The notes: generated by a model not told the origin, from the sequence alone. Shown: positions 7,119 to 16,413, counted from the first letter of the stretch. The stretch: 55,371 nt of DNA from Thermoplasmatota archaeon (GCA_028279595.1 JANQNK010000015.1:1-55371); one strand, 5' to 3'. Made by a program: numbers and translations.

Positions 7119-8759
7119 TCAAATGTCAATCGGACTTCCATATTCAGGAATGATAATGTCGACCTGACTGCCGTCTTCCGATTGGATCTCTCGCGCAATG
7201 ACTTCAAACTCCTCTGGATGTTCCGTATGGATCGGAATGAGTTTTTCGGGAGCGAGGAGCTCGATCAGTCTCTTGAGCTCCGGTCTTGACGCGTGTCCGG
7301 AGACGTGGGCTCTGTCCACGCACGGATAATCCTTCTCTTCGTCGCGATCGTATCCGATCCCGAACTTGTCGAGCCAATTGATCAGACGTTTCTCGTCGAT
7401 CTCCATCTCGTCCGAGAAAGGTTCACACTGTGCCTTGATGAAGAATGAACCCGGTATATTCCCCTCTTCGTCGGCGAAGTCGAAGATCTGACCCAGGTCG
7501 AAGAATGATAGCATCATGACGTACTTGGACGGTTCTGCCACGATCTGACTTGCGATGATGCCGTTCTCGTAATGTTCAAGGTCCGGCTCATTGTTCTTCC
7601 AGTCTATCTCGTATCCAACTTCATGCTTGTAGCCCGTGTAATCCGCAGGAGAATACAGACAGGATCCCTTCCTCTTCAGGAAGACCTTCACATCCTCGGG
7701 CAACTCCTCCCCGAGCTTGTTGAGAAGGTAAGCGAGTCGCGAGTTGATGACGAAAGTGCGTCCTCTTGCATCATTCCTGACGGCTTCCAGGATGGTCTCG
7801 TACCTGGTGGTGTCCTTCCAGGCGAAGTCGACAAAGACGATACCTTCCGTCTCCGAGATCTTGTTCGAAATGGATTCGCAGATGTCCTTTTCTGTAATCT
7901 GCTTGTTCGAGTCGACACGGGTGCCTTCACAGAGCATGACGTCGATCGCTCCGACCTTCTCCACGTACTCTTCTATCGTCATCCCTTTGTTGCCGTGGAA
8001 ACGGATGTCGCCAGTGTAGAGTATCCTCTTTCCTTCCGCTTCCACCACGAACGAGGCTGCTCCCGGGACGGAGTGGTCCACTTCTATCAGTTTGACCTTG
8101 ACGTCGCCCAGGGAGACGGTCTCTCCGTCCTCCATTGTGTTTACTTCCCTTTCCACGGATTCCTTCTTCAGTTTGAGAGCTCCGGGGAAGGTGGAGCGGT
8201 CTCCACTGGTGGTGACTTCTACCAATTCGGAAGTGATCGCTTTCGTTCTGAAAGTGGTGACGTCGTCTATGGCTCTGACGAGTGTTTCCGTTACTTCCGA
8301 GCAGTACAATGGTATCTGGTGGTGGAGGTAGCCGATGGCTCCGGTGTGGTCGAGATGAGCGTGGCTGAGGAAGATCGCGTCGACGAAGGGTTTTCCATGT
8401 TTGTTGGAGTAGTCTTCCGCTGAGATGATTTCAGAGTTGACGAGGGGGGAGTCTGAGGTGAGGGTGCGGGAGGATGTTGGAGAGACCTCATCTATGCCTC
8501 TGGGGCGGATGAGGCCTTCACGGTAGATACCGTCAATGTGGGGGAGGACTCCGATGGTTAATTTGTCGGGGAGGTCGGTGTTCGTGCGGATGCCGAGGAA
8601 TTCGGCGAAGTACTGGGACTCGTAGCCCATGCGGGAACCGAAGTCGAGGAGGATTCTAGTTTGAGCTGTTTCAATTAGGGGTTTATTACCCCCAATTTCA
8701 GAAATTCCTCCGAACATACTAATCGACATCAAATTACTACCAATTATGGAATTACTCAT
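7119..8759 (-). CDS. Beta-CASP metallo-beta-lactamase-fold hydrolase (RNase J-like)
   Basis: 546 residues. Metal-binding motifs appear in order: SHAHLDHTG (HxHxDH) near residue 131, DHSVPGA, YTGDIRFHG, then the beta-CASP motifs VSGHASRPEL and IPIHTEHPEEF at the C-terminus. This set fits RNA-processing nucleases of the RNase J/CPSF-73 type. The N-terminus GGISEIGGN is also typical of that family. Start is uncertain: Met1 (8759) or Met11 (8729), the latter beginning MSISMFGGISEIGG as relatives do; a TATA-like CTATATTA on the minus strand lies about 8762-8771. The body is GC-rich like the host genes, but the first roughly 35 codons are AT-rich, a mosaic look. It converges on the channel gene with only 4 bp between stops. 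Confidence 0.85.
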   Translation of the reverse strand: MSNSIIGSNLMSISMFGGISEIGGNKPLIETAQTRILLDFGSRMGYESQYFAEFLGIRTNTDLPDKLTIGVLPHIDGIYREGLIRPRGIDEVSPTSSRTLTSDSPLVNSEIISAEDYSNKHGKPFVDAIFLSHAHLDHTGAIGYLHHQIPLYCSEVTETLVRAIDDVTTFRTKAITSELVEVTTSGDRSTFPGALKLKKESVEREVNTMEDGETVSLGDVKVKLIEVDHSVPGAASFVVEAEGKRILYTGDIRFHGNKGMTIEEYVEKVGAIDVMLCEGTRVDSNKQITEKDICESISNKISETEGIVFVDFAWKDTTRYETILEAVRNDARGRTFVINSRLAYLLNKLGEELPEDVKVFLKRKGSCLYSPADYTGYKHEVGYEIDWKNNEPDLEHYENGIIASQIVAEPSKYVMMLSFFDLGQIFDFADEEGNIPGSFFIKAQCEPFSDEMEIDEKRLINWLDKFGIGYDRDEEKDYPCVDRAHVSGHASRPELKRLIELLAPEKLIPIHTEHPEEFEVIAREIQSEDGSQVDIIIPEYGSPIDI

Positions 8760-8887
8760 AGTAATATAGGTTTAATGGTACTAGTTATTCATTCAGGATA
8801 GTCTTAATAATGGGATCCGAACAATTACTCAAATTTACATTTACATTAGATATCAACAGAACGTATAGGAATATCTTTAATGGGTAA

Positions 8888-9430
8888 ATGGAATTAAATG
8901 TCATGATAGATCCTGCGGTTTCCGCAATAATTGGTGTTGTTATCGGATTCACTCTACATGAAATCGCAAGGTCTTTCCGAGAACATCGGAAGTTCCAAGA
9001 AGAACGTAATGCTGCGCGGATCCTAGTGAATCTTGAGGTTAAACGTAATATACGACTTTTACAATTATTTTGGAATGACATTGCTGCATATGACGAACCT
9101 CAATGGTATCCAAAGATACATGGTTCATTACCGAATTGGAGTTGGGAGGTTTGGAATAGTCAGTTGAAGATTGCTCCTAAGATCTTTAATAGGTCGGAAT
9201 TAGAGCGATTATATGTTCATTATGGGGATTTAGAGAGAATTCGAGATTGTTTATTAGATTTGAGTATTACTGAACCGGGGGGAGAAATGGTTCTCCCTAA
9301 TGTTGCAGATAGTGCAGGGGCTATTAAATTCCAAGGAACTATCCGGGGGGGGCTTCATAGTTGGGATGAATGTAGGTTTATTATAAGACGACTTTTAAAG
9401 AATAAAAGAGGTGTACTATCGATACAATGA
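8888..9430 (+). CDS. Membrane-anchored protein of unknown function
   Basis: 180 residues starting MELNVMIDPAVSAIIGVVIGF. Residues about 8-25 are one membrane helix; the rest is a charged, mostly helical cytoplasmic domain rich in Trp and Arg (EERNAARILVNLEVKRNIRLL). The TATA-like CGTATAGG (about 8862-8869) is 22-25 nt before the ATG, giving a leaderless transcript. The general shape (one N-terminal helix followed by a long amphipathic helix) is common among small proteins of unknown function and gives no firm role. A G8 run at 9345-9352 lies within the coding region. The following coiled-coil membrane gene starts 94 bp later on the same strand and may be co-transcribed. Confidence 0.7.
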   Translation: MELNVMIDPAVSAIIGVVIGFTLHEIARSFREHRKFQEERNAARILVNLEVKRNIRLLQLFWNDIAAYDEPQWYPKIHGSLPNWSWEVWNSQLKIAPKIFNRSELERLYVHYGDLERIRDCLLDLSITEPGGEMVLPNVADSAGAIKFQGTIRGGLHSWDECRFIIRRLLKNKRGVLSIQ

Positions 9431-9524
9431 TTACATTTCACCATCCAATAAGGTTAGTTATAAGACCTAATAACTTGATAATATTACAGGATAATGCTGA
9501 TAATGAATTAAAATTGTTGGAGGT

Positions 9525-9968
9525 ATGCAATTGGACTTTGAAGAGAAGTTGTTTAGAGAACAAAGTTTGAGTAATCAAATACAAACAAAAAAGCAAGAGA
9601 GTCAAACAGCAATCGCTTGTGAAACGATGCGACAAGAAACAGAAAAAATAAGACTAGAAATCGAGAAGGAAAAATTACTACAGGAAAGGGATAAATTTAA
9701 ACTTGAGCTGACTAAAAGTAAATTAGATTCATTTCCTATGACAATATTAGGGCGGATATTAATGGTTTTAGGTGTTGGAATGATTACTTCTTCAATAGCA
9801 TTATCGGGGGTGGTTTCTCAATTTAATAGTAATCTTGTTCAGGTAATTTTTATTGCTGCCGTGGTTATTCTTATTGGAACTCTTGTCTTTTTAAAAGGGT
9901 ATTTTATGATGAATCGCGATGAGACTGAACTTAAGGAGATGTATAAGAAGAAAATGAAAAAATTCTAA
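9525..9968 (+). CDS. Coiled-coil protein with two C-terminal membrane helices
   Basis: Up to 147 residues. About residues 5-72 form a strongly charged coiled coil (RQETEKIRLEIEKEKLLQER). Two membrane helices follow at about 77-98 and 108-128, then a basic tail (YKKKMKKF). The start is unusual: the ribosome-binding site GGAGG at 9519-9523 is only 1 nt from the ATG at 9525 but 7 nt from an in-frame TTG at 9531, so initiation at TTG is plausible. No family is recognised. The layout of a soluble coiled coil before a membrane hairpin could serve as a tether or membrane effector, but that is inference only. Confidence 0.7.
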   Translation: MQLDFEEKLFREQSLSNQIQTKKQESQTAIACETMRQETEKIRLEIEKEKLLQERDKFKLELTKSKLDSFPMTILGRILMVLGVGMITSSIALSGVVSQFNSNLVQVIFIAAVVILIGTLVFLKGYFMMNRDETELKEMYKKKMKKF

Positions 9969-10036
9969 ATTAGATGTCGATTAATCGAAGTTATACAATG
10001 ATCAAATAATTTCTATTATCGAAAATACATTCCGGG

Positions 10037-10138
10037 ATGACCATTTGTAGATATGGAACTTTCACTACCTTTACAGTACAAACAGAATCTCATATGGATG
10101 GGATTCTCTGCTCCCATTGTTCATACTCACTAGAATAG
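10037..10138 (+). CDS. Possible 33-residue protein with partial zinc-ribbon look
   Basis: ATG at 10037, TAG at 10136-10138. The product contains one N-terminal Cys (MTICRYGTF) and a C-terminal CSHC knuckle, so three of the four ligands of a zinc ribbon. It has no clear ribosome-binding site and no TATA-like box at a good distance. It could be a small regulator or a remnant of a longer zinc-ribbon protein. Support is weak. Confidence 0.25.
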   Translation: MTICRYGTFTTFTVQTESHMDGILCSHCSYSLE

Positions 10139-10185
10139 TGAAGAATAGCACGTATGTATTTATACATTTTATTCTATTGATTAAT

Positions 10186-10923
10186 GTGCCATCAGATATT
10201 GAAATTAAAAAGATGCTACCATCATGCAATATAAACAAAGGAATGATTAGGGAAATTGAGAGTTTATTAAATGATAAAATTCAAGACGAGATAATTGGAG
10301 ATAGAAATCCTGAAAGATTAAATATCTCACAAAGTATATACATATACGATAATTTTGGCACTGAAGAAATGGATAGCATAGATGATTATTCATTATTACG
10401 CTTTTCAGACAATACTAGATCAATTAGTATTCATTACGAAATATGGGATAGTGATCAATCGTTATTTCTCGGGACAATTAAAATTCATTTTAGTACGTGG
10501 AAATCAGGTACATATGTAGATATTCGATGTTATTCAGAGAGACCACGCCGGAAAGCCAGCAACATATTCCAGATGATAAAAGAATTAACTGAAAAACATC
10601 GAAATGATCATTATAGATGGCACGAGGATACTGATTCTGGATCTGTAGTGTGGTTCTTAGCCTATGTCTCCTTTTTACTTTCAATAATCCTGTTGATAAA
10701 TCGTTCGTATGTTTTAGGAATTTTATTCATTCTTATAGCTGTTACCTATTATTTGTTCCAACGGAATGGTAAGCAATTACATCCATACTCAATGTTTGAT
10801 AATCCAATTAATCACGAGAAATTAAAATTACACGAGATCAGAAGACAAATTGAAATTGGAATTATTTTTTGTCTACTTGGAATAATTGGCGCGGTAATCA
10901 TTATGGAATTCGTTTATAGTTAA
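10186..10923 (+). CDS. Membrane protein of unknown function with two C-terminal hairpin helices
   Basis: 245 residues with a GTG start at 10186 (VPSDIEIKKMLPSCNINKG). This start was chosen because the TATA-like TATTTATACA (about 10156-10165) is centred 25-28 nt upstream, which fits a leaderless message; upstream in-frame TTG and GTG codons fall within or before that box. The first about 170 residues are soluble and mixed alpha/beta. Then come two close membrane helices (about 176-215) and, after a charged loop (HEKLKLHEIRRQIEIG), a last helix pair or single helix to the C-terminus (IFCLLGIIGAVIIMEF). It is AT-rich. No family recognised. It is the third membrane protein of unknown role in a row. 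Confidence 0.65.
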   Translation: MPSDIEIKKMLPSCNINKGMIREIESLLNDKIQDEIIGDRNPERLNISQSIYIYDNFGTEEMDSIDDYSLLRFSDNTRSISIHYEIWDSDQSLFLGTIKIHFSTWKSGTYVDIRCYSERPRRKASNIFQMIKELTEKHRNDHYRWHEDTDSGSVVWFLAYVSFLLSIILLINRSYVLGILFILIAVTYYLFQRNGKQLHPYSMFDNPINHEKLKLHEIRRQIEIGIIFCLLGIIGAVIIMEFVYS

Positions 10924-11061
10924 AAATCCTAATTTGAGATTAATTAGTTTTTACCACAGACACCTTATATAATGTACGCAAGATTGCGGTTATATAAATG
11001 ATTAGGTATAATCAGATATTCCCCAATCCTCTTAAAGACATGCAATAATCATGGTTTGGTG

Positions 11062-12938
11062 ATGAAATCCGGCTCTACTCTGGTTCTACAGAACAGTTGA
11101 TAGCTGATACAGTTCAAAATCAAATCGCTGATAAACTGAAATCATCTTTCTTTCATCATTTTAGATATTATCCATCTCCCTCAGAGATCAATTCATGGAG
11201 AAATTCAATACGTGCAATTTCAATGGTATTTCGAGAAGCTGAATTAACTGACCACGGTGTCATTCTTGAGCAACAACTTCCACTTACATCAAAAAGGCTC
11301 GACTGTCTCATTTGCGGTCGAGATAGTGATCAATCTGATTATGCTATAATTATTGAATTGAAACAATGGGAACGATGTAAATCAGCAATGGGTGATAATG
11401 AAGTTCTAACGTTCATTGGCGGTGGGGAACGGGAAGTTCTTCATCCATCGGCTCAAGTTGGTCAGTATCAGATGTACCTCGAGGATACTCATACTGCATT
11501 CTATGAAGGTAACTCTCCAGTCCAGCTCAAGTCTTGTAGTTACTTACATAATTACCAACGTTTTGGTGCTGATCACCTCTTTGATCCGAAATTTGATGCA
11601 ATTCTCGAACGATTCCCATTGTTTACCGGTGATGACGTTCCAAGATTGATGAGTTATCTCAGATCAAGCCTTGATTCAGGGGCTGGATTAGAGGTTCTGA
11701 AACGAATCGAAGAAAGTAAATATCGTCCAAGTAAAAAGCTGATGGACCATGTTGGTCAGATAATTAAAGGAAATCCTGAGTATATTCTGATAGATGAGCA
11801 GCTTGTCGTATACGATAAGGTCCTATCAATTGCACGGAGCGGTTTTCACGATAGAAAAAAATCTGTTCTAATAATCAAAGGAGGCCCTGGGACCGGGAAA
11901 TCAGTAATCGCTATCAATCTTATGGCCGATCTTTTACTCAAGGGTTATAATGCTCATTATGCAACTGGATCTCGTGCGTTCACTCAAACGCTCCGAAAAA
12001 TAATCGGAACCCGGGGTGCGGTTCAATTCAAGTATTTCAACAGCTACAAGGATGCTGATTATAATTCTGTAGATGTCCTGATTTCGGATGAAGCTCATAG
12101 AATTCGAGAATTCAGTCATAGTAGATTCACAAAGAAGAAGGACCGAACGAATGTACCACAGATACAGGAATTAATCGACGCAGCAAAAGTATCTGTTTTC
12201 TTCATTGATGATAAGCAGATCGTCCGTCCAAATGAAATTGGTTCGGTAGATTTGATACGAGAGTATGCCGAGAAGAATGAATGCGAATTATCAGAATATC
12301 AGCTGGAAGCACAATTTCGATGTGCTGGATCCGACGCATTCGTGAACTGGATTAACAACACACTGGGAATAGAAAGAACAGCAAACGTATTATGGGATTC
12401 AGCTGATGAATTTGAGTTTAAGATTTTCGATTCACCACTCGATCTTGAAAATGCAATCATGGAGAAGCATAATCAGAATTTCACAGCCCGTATGTCAGCT
12501 GGTTTCTGTTGGAAATGGTCGACAAAAGCAAAACCTGATGGAACTCTTCAAGATGATATCGTCATTGGAGATTATAAACGACCATGGGATGCTCGTCCTG
12601 AAACAAAGGGTTTGAATCTGAATATTCCTCCTGCAGACCTGTGGGCATATGATCCGAATGGGATCAATCAAATCTGATGTGTCTATACAGCTCAAGGATT
12701 TGAGTTTGACTATATTGGAGTGATATGGGGTCTAGATCTCCAGTATAACTTTAAGACACAAACATGGGAAGGTCATAAAAATGAATCTCATGATACGATG
12801 GTAAAACGTAGCAAGGATAAGTTTACTGACCTAGTTAAGAACACATATCGGGTTCTCCTCAGTCGAGGATTAAAAGGCTGCTATGTACATTTTCTTGATG
12901 AAGATACCGAGAAGTTTATCAGAACCAGGATAGAATGA
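11062..12938 (+). pseudogene. DUF2075 (Schlafen group-3-like) helicase, disrupted by an in-frame TGA and a lost start
   Basis: The family's protein can be followed in one frame from LYSGSTEQLIADT (about 11073) to the end at 12938. It has an N-terminal PD-(D/E)XK-like region (RLDCLICG...IIIELKQWE), Walker A GGPGTGKS (about 11883), Walker B ISDEAHR (about 12080) and the C-terminal YTAQGFEFDYIGVIWG and KNTYRVLLSRGLKGCY motifs. Two lesions are seen. First, TGA at 12675-12677 stands where relatives have the Gly of GC[VI]YTAQG, one base from GGA. Second, the expected start MK(I)RLYSG is out of frame: ATGAAATCCGG at 11062 lacks one A to read ATG-AAA-ATC-CGG. A TATA-like CTCTTAAAG is 25-28 nt before that ATG. 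Both lesions are single-base, so recent decay, sequencing error or two truncated products are all possible. DUF2075 proteins occur in antiviral and island contexts. Confidence 0.7.
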
Positions 12939-12947
12939 TAATAAAAT

Positions 12948-13292
12948 TCATCGACGATTATACTTAGTTGCATTACCTTTGGACAGCGCTATGGGATACT
13001 TTACTTCATTCAATTGAAGTTTCTCTTCAACTGCCATCTCGATGTCGATATCAAGTTTGTCTGATAACCTGAGTAAGTATATCATTATGTCACCCAGTTC
13101 TTGAGTCACATGGGACATATCCTCCTCTGAGAGATTAGTGGACTGCTCTGCGGTTAACCACTGAAATAACTCAAGAAGCTCTCCAGCTTCTCCGGATAAT
13201 GCCATTGCAAGATTTTTAGGTGTATGGAATTGATCCCAATCGCGACTCTTTGCGAACTCATCGAGTTTCTGCTGATAATGATTTAAGTCCAT
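12948..13292 (-). CDS. MazG-like nucleotide pyrophosphohydrolase (dCTPase type)
   Basis: 114 residues from the ATG at 13292; an in-frame ATG at 13319 would add nine residues (MCRYNNGTY) not typical of the family. The RDWDQFHTPKNLAMALSGEAGELLELFQW segment spans the first metal-binding EAGE/ELLE motif, and ELGDIMIYLLRL gives the second (ExxD). Proteins of this compact form hydrolyse dCTP or other non-canonical or excess NTPs to the monophosphate and pyrophosphate. It follows the HNH endonuclease gene on the same strand by about 40 bp and is probably co-transcribed. It converges on the broken helicase gene with 9 bp between them. It may clean nucleotide pools or act as a nucleotide-depleting defence partner; the context alone cannot tell. 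Confidence 0.82.
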   Translation of the reverse strand: MDLNHYQQKLDEFAKSRDWDQFHTPKNLAMALSGEAGELLELFQWLTAEQSTNLSEEDMSHVTQELGDIMIYLLRLSDKLDIDIEMAVEEKLQLNEVKYPIALSKGNATKYNRR

Positions 13293-13329
13293 ATATGTCC
13301 CATTATTATAACGACACATCTACAAAGAT

Positions 13330-14217
13330 TTATCGTTCAAAGCCATGAATTCTACGATGTTCTCGTAGATAGAGTGGATCAGGTTGATATCTTTCGTCAT
13401 CATTTTTCCTTAACTTATTTCCCTCAAATCGAGTAATTTCGTCATAATTCGGGTCACCACGAATCCAATCTTTAATGATTATTGATAGGTCATCTTTAAT
13501 GGCGAAGAGCCCGCCATCAAGGGCCCAATGATGAAGTCTACATAGAGCAATCCCGTTGCGTAAATCATCAGCGCCATTCTTTGATTTCGGATATATGTGA
13601 GCTGATTCTACTTCTGGATGACCCGCATTAGTAAATCGAGATATACCACATACAGCACATTGGTTTTGGTAAATTTCCTTGATCCCTCGCCCGAATGCAT
13701 AGCTTCTTGCTTTTCTCTTGGAAGACGTCATTGCCGACGGTTCTTCAAGAATTGGGGGAGTATCATCATGCATTAATTGCTCGTATTGCTGATAACTTTC
13801 ATCTGGACTTAATGCATCGAACTTTAAAGCGAACTCGTACACCATGAATTGATCTTTTCTCACATATTCCCAATTAAGTACAGTTAAAATTCCGAGGTAT
13901 TTATAGAAACCACCTTTATCATCTTCTCTAAATCCAAATATCGGTGTGCTCCGCTCATTCGCTAACATTAGACCACGATTGGCTGCCGTTTCAATTTGAT
14001 CCTTGTTTTGACCTTCACCGTCGTAATAAAGAATATCACCTTCAATGCGATCAGAATATGGTCCATGTGCTCGGGAGAAAAGGATAATATATTGAGTTCC
14101 GTCCGACCATCGTCTTTGTGTTATTCCCTTTATTCTACTTCCGAATTGTGTCTTGAATATATTCTCAATATCATCTTTATTGTATTCGGATCCAACTGAT
14201 AAATCCACTTGAATCAT
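13330..14217 (-). CDS. HNH endonuclease with N-terminal YDG/SRA-like domain
   Basis: 295 residues. The C-terminal half is an HNH_2-type nuclease: CAVCG near residue 187, ESAHIYPKSKNGADD, then LCRLHHWALDGGLF, which supplies the catalytic His and the zinc-binding pair. The N-terminal half contains GSEY, RIEGDILYYDGEGQNKDQ and FGFRED, resembling the YDG/SRA or DUF3427-like domains that read modified bases in modification-dependent restriction enzymes; that call is less certain than the nuclease. No methyltransferase is nearby, as expected for an enzyme that cuts modified DNA. The codon use is AT-rich. It is divergent from the subtilase gene, and a TATA-like TACTATATGAC lies upstream on the minus strand (about 14229-14239). 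Confidence 0.8.
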   Translation of the reverse strand: MIQVDLSVGSEYNKDDIENIFKTQFGSRIKGITQRRWSDGTQYIILFSRAHGPYSDRIEGDILYYDGEGQNKDQIETAANRGLMLANERSTPIFGFREDDKGGFYKYLGILTVLNWEYVRKDQFMVYEFALKFDALSPDESYQQYEQLMHDDTPPILEEPSAMTSSKRKARSYAFGRGIKEIYQNQCAVCGISRFTNAGHPEVESAHIYPKSKNGADDLRNGIALCRLHHWALDGGLFAIKDDLSIIIKDWIRGDPNYDEITRFEGNKLRKNDDERYQPDPLYLREHRRIHGFER

Positions 14218-14287
14218 TTAATCCCCGTCATATAGTATTCCGCCTTGATATGTAATTATTGGTCAATAATTATCACAGTGGCGCAAC

Positions 14288-14299
14288 CTATTTATAAAA
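14288..14299 (+). promoter_or_regulatory. TATA-like box of the subtilase gene
   Basis: CTATTTATAAAA, centred 24 nt before the ATG at 14318, so the message is expected to be leaderless. Confidence 0.65.
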
Positions 14300-14317
14300 T
14301 CATTAAAATCGAAGTAT

Positions 14318-16363
14318 ATGTCCATTATCAATGCTCAGTTGTCTGCTGTCGCAGTGGCATTCATCATGCTCATGACAGTCCCGACCATCGCTGGGATCGA
14401 TATGAACTCATCCGAGATCGGATCAGATATCCAATCCGATGACCGAACCTGGACCTCCGAAATCCCTCTCCAAACACCGAAACCAGCACCCACAACCCAA
14501 CCCTGGTGGGAACGCACCTCCCGCGACTCTAACCGCAACAGCATCGTCGACTCACTCGAATCCCTCACGGATGACACCGAGGAACCGCTCATCATCTCCT
14601 ACTCACGAAAAATTACACCGACCGACCTCGATTCCCTCGCGGAGCTGGGGATCGAGGGAGGCTACATAGTCAAATCAATTGACGCAATCAGCGTCGGACT
14701 CAGACCTATCTCAATCATCCCTCAACTGACAAACCTCGACGGAGTAGTAATGATAGAACGCTCCGGTATGGTCCATCTCTACTCCGACGTGGCCACAAGG
14801 AATCTCAAAGCACGTGGCTCGGAAGAATACTCACCGTACAGCGCCTGGGAACAGTTCAACTACACCGGTTACGGCATCAACGTCGCCGTCACCGACACGG
14901 GCATTGACGACATGCACCCGTCACTAGAATACAAACAGGTAGCAGGATACGACGCAGTCGCACCCGAATCCAACGAGGACGGCACCACGGATCCCGACGA
15001 CAGGAACGGTCACGGTACGTCCTGTTCCGGGATGGCAACGGGTACCAGCAAGGGAGATCCGGACCTCGCCTACATGGGTTCTGCACCCGGAGCCACCCTC
15101 GTCGACGTACAGATAGGAACGGATATCGGCGCAGGTCCCTTCGAGAACTATCTGCTTCCGACGACCTACTACGATTCCGCCCTGCGCGGGATGGAATGGG
15201 TCCGTGACAATGCCGACACGGAATGGAGCTGGGTCGAGGAGGAGCACTACGGTATCGATATTCAGTCGCTCTCATGGGGCATCACCTCTCACGAGGACGG
15301 CGGTTCCGACGGTTCGGACCCGTTCTCCCGGCTCATAGATGAGATAGTCGAGGAGGGCGTCGTGTGCGTCGGAGCTGCCGGCAACGACGGTCCGAACAAC
15401 GACGGGTTCTCGGGCATGTCCGCAACGAGCGAGGGCATCGTCGTCGGCGCGACCGACGACCTGAACACGGTCACCAGGGACGACGACATCATTGCGGGAT
15501 ACTCGAGCCGGGGTCCGCGCAGGGACGACGGCGACGGCTACCCCTACGACGAGCTCAAGCCCGACGTTTCAGCTCCTGGAACTTCGATCTGGAACACTGA
15601 ACCGTGCGTCGATTCCAACCTCTGCTACGGTGACGCGGAAGGCAATGGTTACGAGAACAGGGGCTCCGGCACGTCCTATGCGACCCCCGCTGCCGCGGGC
15701 GTCGTGGCGTTGATGATGGAGGCGAACCCTGAGCTGGAACCGGCCCACATCAAGCAGATCCTTCACATGACGTCTGAAAGGCGTGGTGAAGCCACCCTTC
15801 CGGACATAGATCCGTTCTGGAACAGGGACTTCGGCTACGGGATAGTGGACGCCTACGAGGCGGTGAAGGTCTCCGTGGAGCTCCAGGGACAGGACCTCCG
15901 GTCGTTGGACGTCGAACTGCAGGCCTACATCGTGAACATAACCGAGACGAAGAAGGGCGCCGTGATCGAGGGACTGGCGTGGGCGAAGGTCGACGAAGTG
16001 GAGATGATCGAAGTCAGTATCGACGGGAAGGACTGGGTCGAGGTGGAGTACGCGGAGGACACATACGGCACCGGCGAGTTCATCGACTGGCGCTACGAGG
16101 TCAAGAAGTCCAAGCTCGGATTCACCGGGAACCACACGGTCCACGTCCGCGCGGTCAACGGTAACGATCACTCGATACCTCACTCTGAGGACTTCTACGC
16201 GAAGGGAAGCAGCGGAAGCGGGGAGGACGATGGTGACGGACTCCTCGGACTCGGTTCCGGGTCAGATTCGATCCTCGGATTGCTGATCGGCGTTGTGATT
16301 CTCGTCGGGGTCTTCTATTTCGTCTACAAGAAGCCGAAGAAGACGACACAGAACGGCCAGTGA
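14318..16363 (+). CDS. Secreted, membrane-anchored subtilisin-like serine protease (S8)
   Basis: 681 residues. A signal peptide (about 1-26) and a propeptide-like region precede the catalytic domain. The triad is visible: Asp193 in VAVTDTGID, His232 in NGHGTSCSG and Ser453 in GTSYATPAAAGV; Asn356 in GAAGNDGP forms the oxyanion hole. Residues about 530-620 make a beta-rich domain (VEMIEVSIDGKDWVEVEY). An acidic Gly/Ser linker, one membrane helix (about 650-668) and a basic tail YKKPKKTTQNGQ follow. So the protease acts outside the cell, held by a normal membrane helix rather than the sorting signal of the genes downstream. It stands first before the eleven beta-helix proteins and may process envelope proteins; that link is inferred from position. 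Base composition turns GC-rich from this gene on. Confidence 0.93.
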   Translation: MSIINAQLSAVAVAFIMLMTVPTIAGIDMNSSEIGSDIQSDDRTWTSEIPLQTPKPAPTTQPWWERTSRDSNRNSIVDSLESLTDDTEEPLIISYSRKITPTDLDSLAELGIEGGYIVKSIDAISVGLRPISIIPQLTNLDGVVMIERSGMVHLYSDVATRNLKARGSEEYSPYSAWEQFNYTGYGINVAVTDTGIDDMHPSLEYKQVAGYDAVAPESNEDGTTDPDDRNGHGTSCSGMATGTSKGDPDLAYMGSAPGATLVDVQIGTDIGAGPFENYLLPTTYYDSALRGMEWVRDNADTEWSWVEEEHYGIDIQSLSWGITSHEDGGSDGSDPFSRLIDEIVEEGVVCVGAAGNDGPNNDGFSGMSATSEGIVVGATDDLNTVTRDDDIIAGYSSRGPRRDDGDGYPYDELKPDVSAPGTSIWNTEPCVDSNLCYGDAEGNGYENRGSGTSYATPAAAGVVALMMEANPELEPAHIKQILHMTSERRGEATLPDIDPFWNRDFGYGIVDAYEAVKVSVELQGQDLRSLDVELQAYIVNITETKKGAVIEGLAWAKVDEVEMIEVSIDGKDWVEVEYAEDTYGTGEFIDWRYEVKKSKLGFTGNHTVHVRAVNGNDHSIPHSEDFYAKGSSGSGEDDGDGLLGLGSGSDSILGLLIGVVILVGVFYFVYKKPKKTTQNGQ

Positions 16364-16380
16364 GGTCCGACCCAGAATCC

Positions 16381-16413
16381 ATTTATAAGCGTACCATGAT
16401 GTCAGCGACGGTG
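16381..16413 (+). promoter_or_regulatory. Promoter and GGTG site of beta-helix gene 1
   Basis: TATA-like ATTTATAAG (16381-16389) is 35 nt before the ATG at 16420. GGTG (16410-16413) sits at the expected transcript start and, with its GTG 9 nt ahead of the ATG and in frame, can be read as a ribosome-binding site. Confidence 0.5.

Noticed and set aside
12675..12677. TGA read as an amino acid (Gly or Sec) in the DUF2075 gene
   Set aside because: TGA ends many neighbouring genes, no SECIS-like structure was noticed, and Sec is not expected at this Gly position. A second lesion at the start codon favours plain decay or sequence error.
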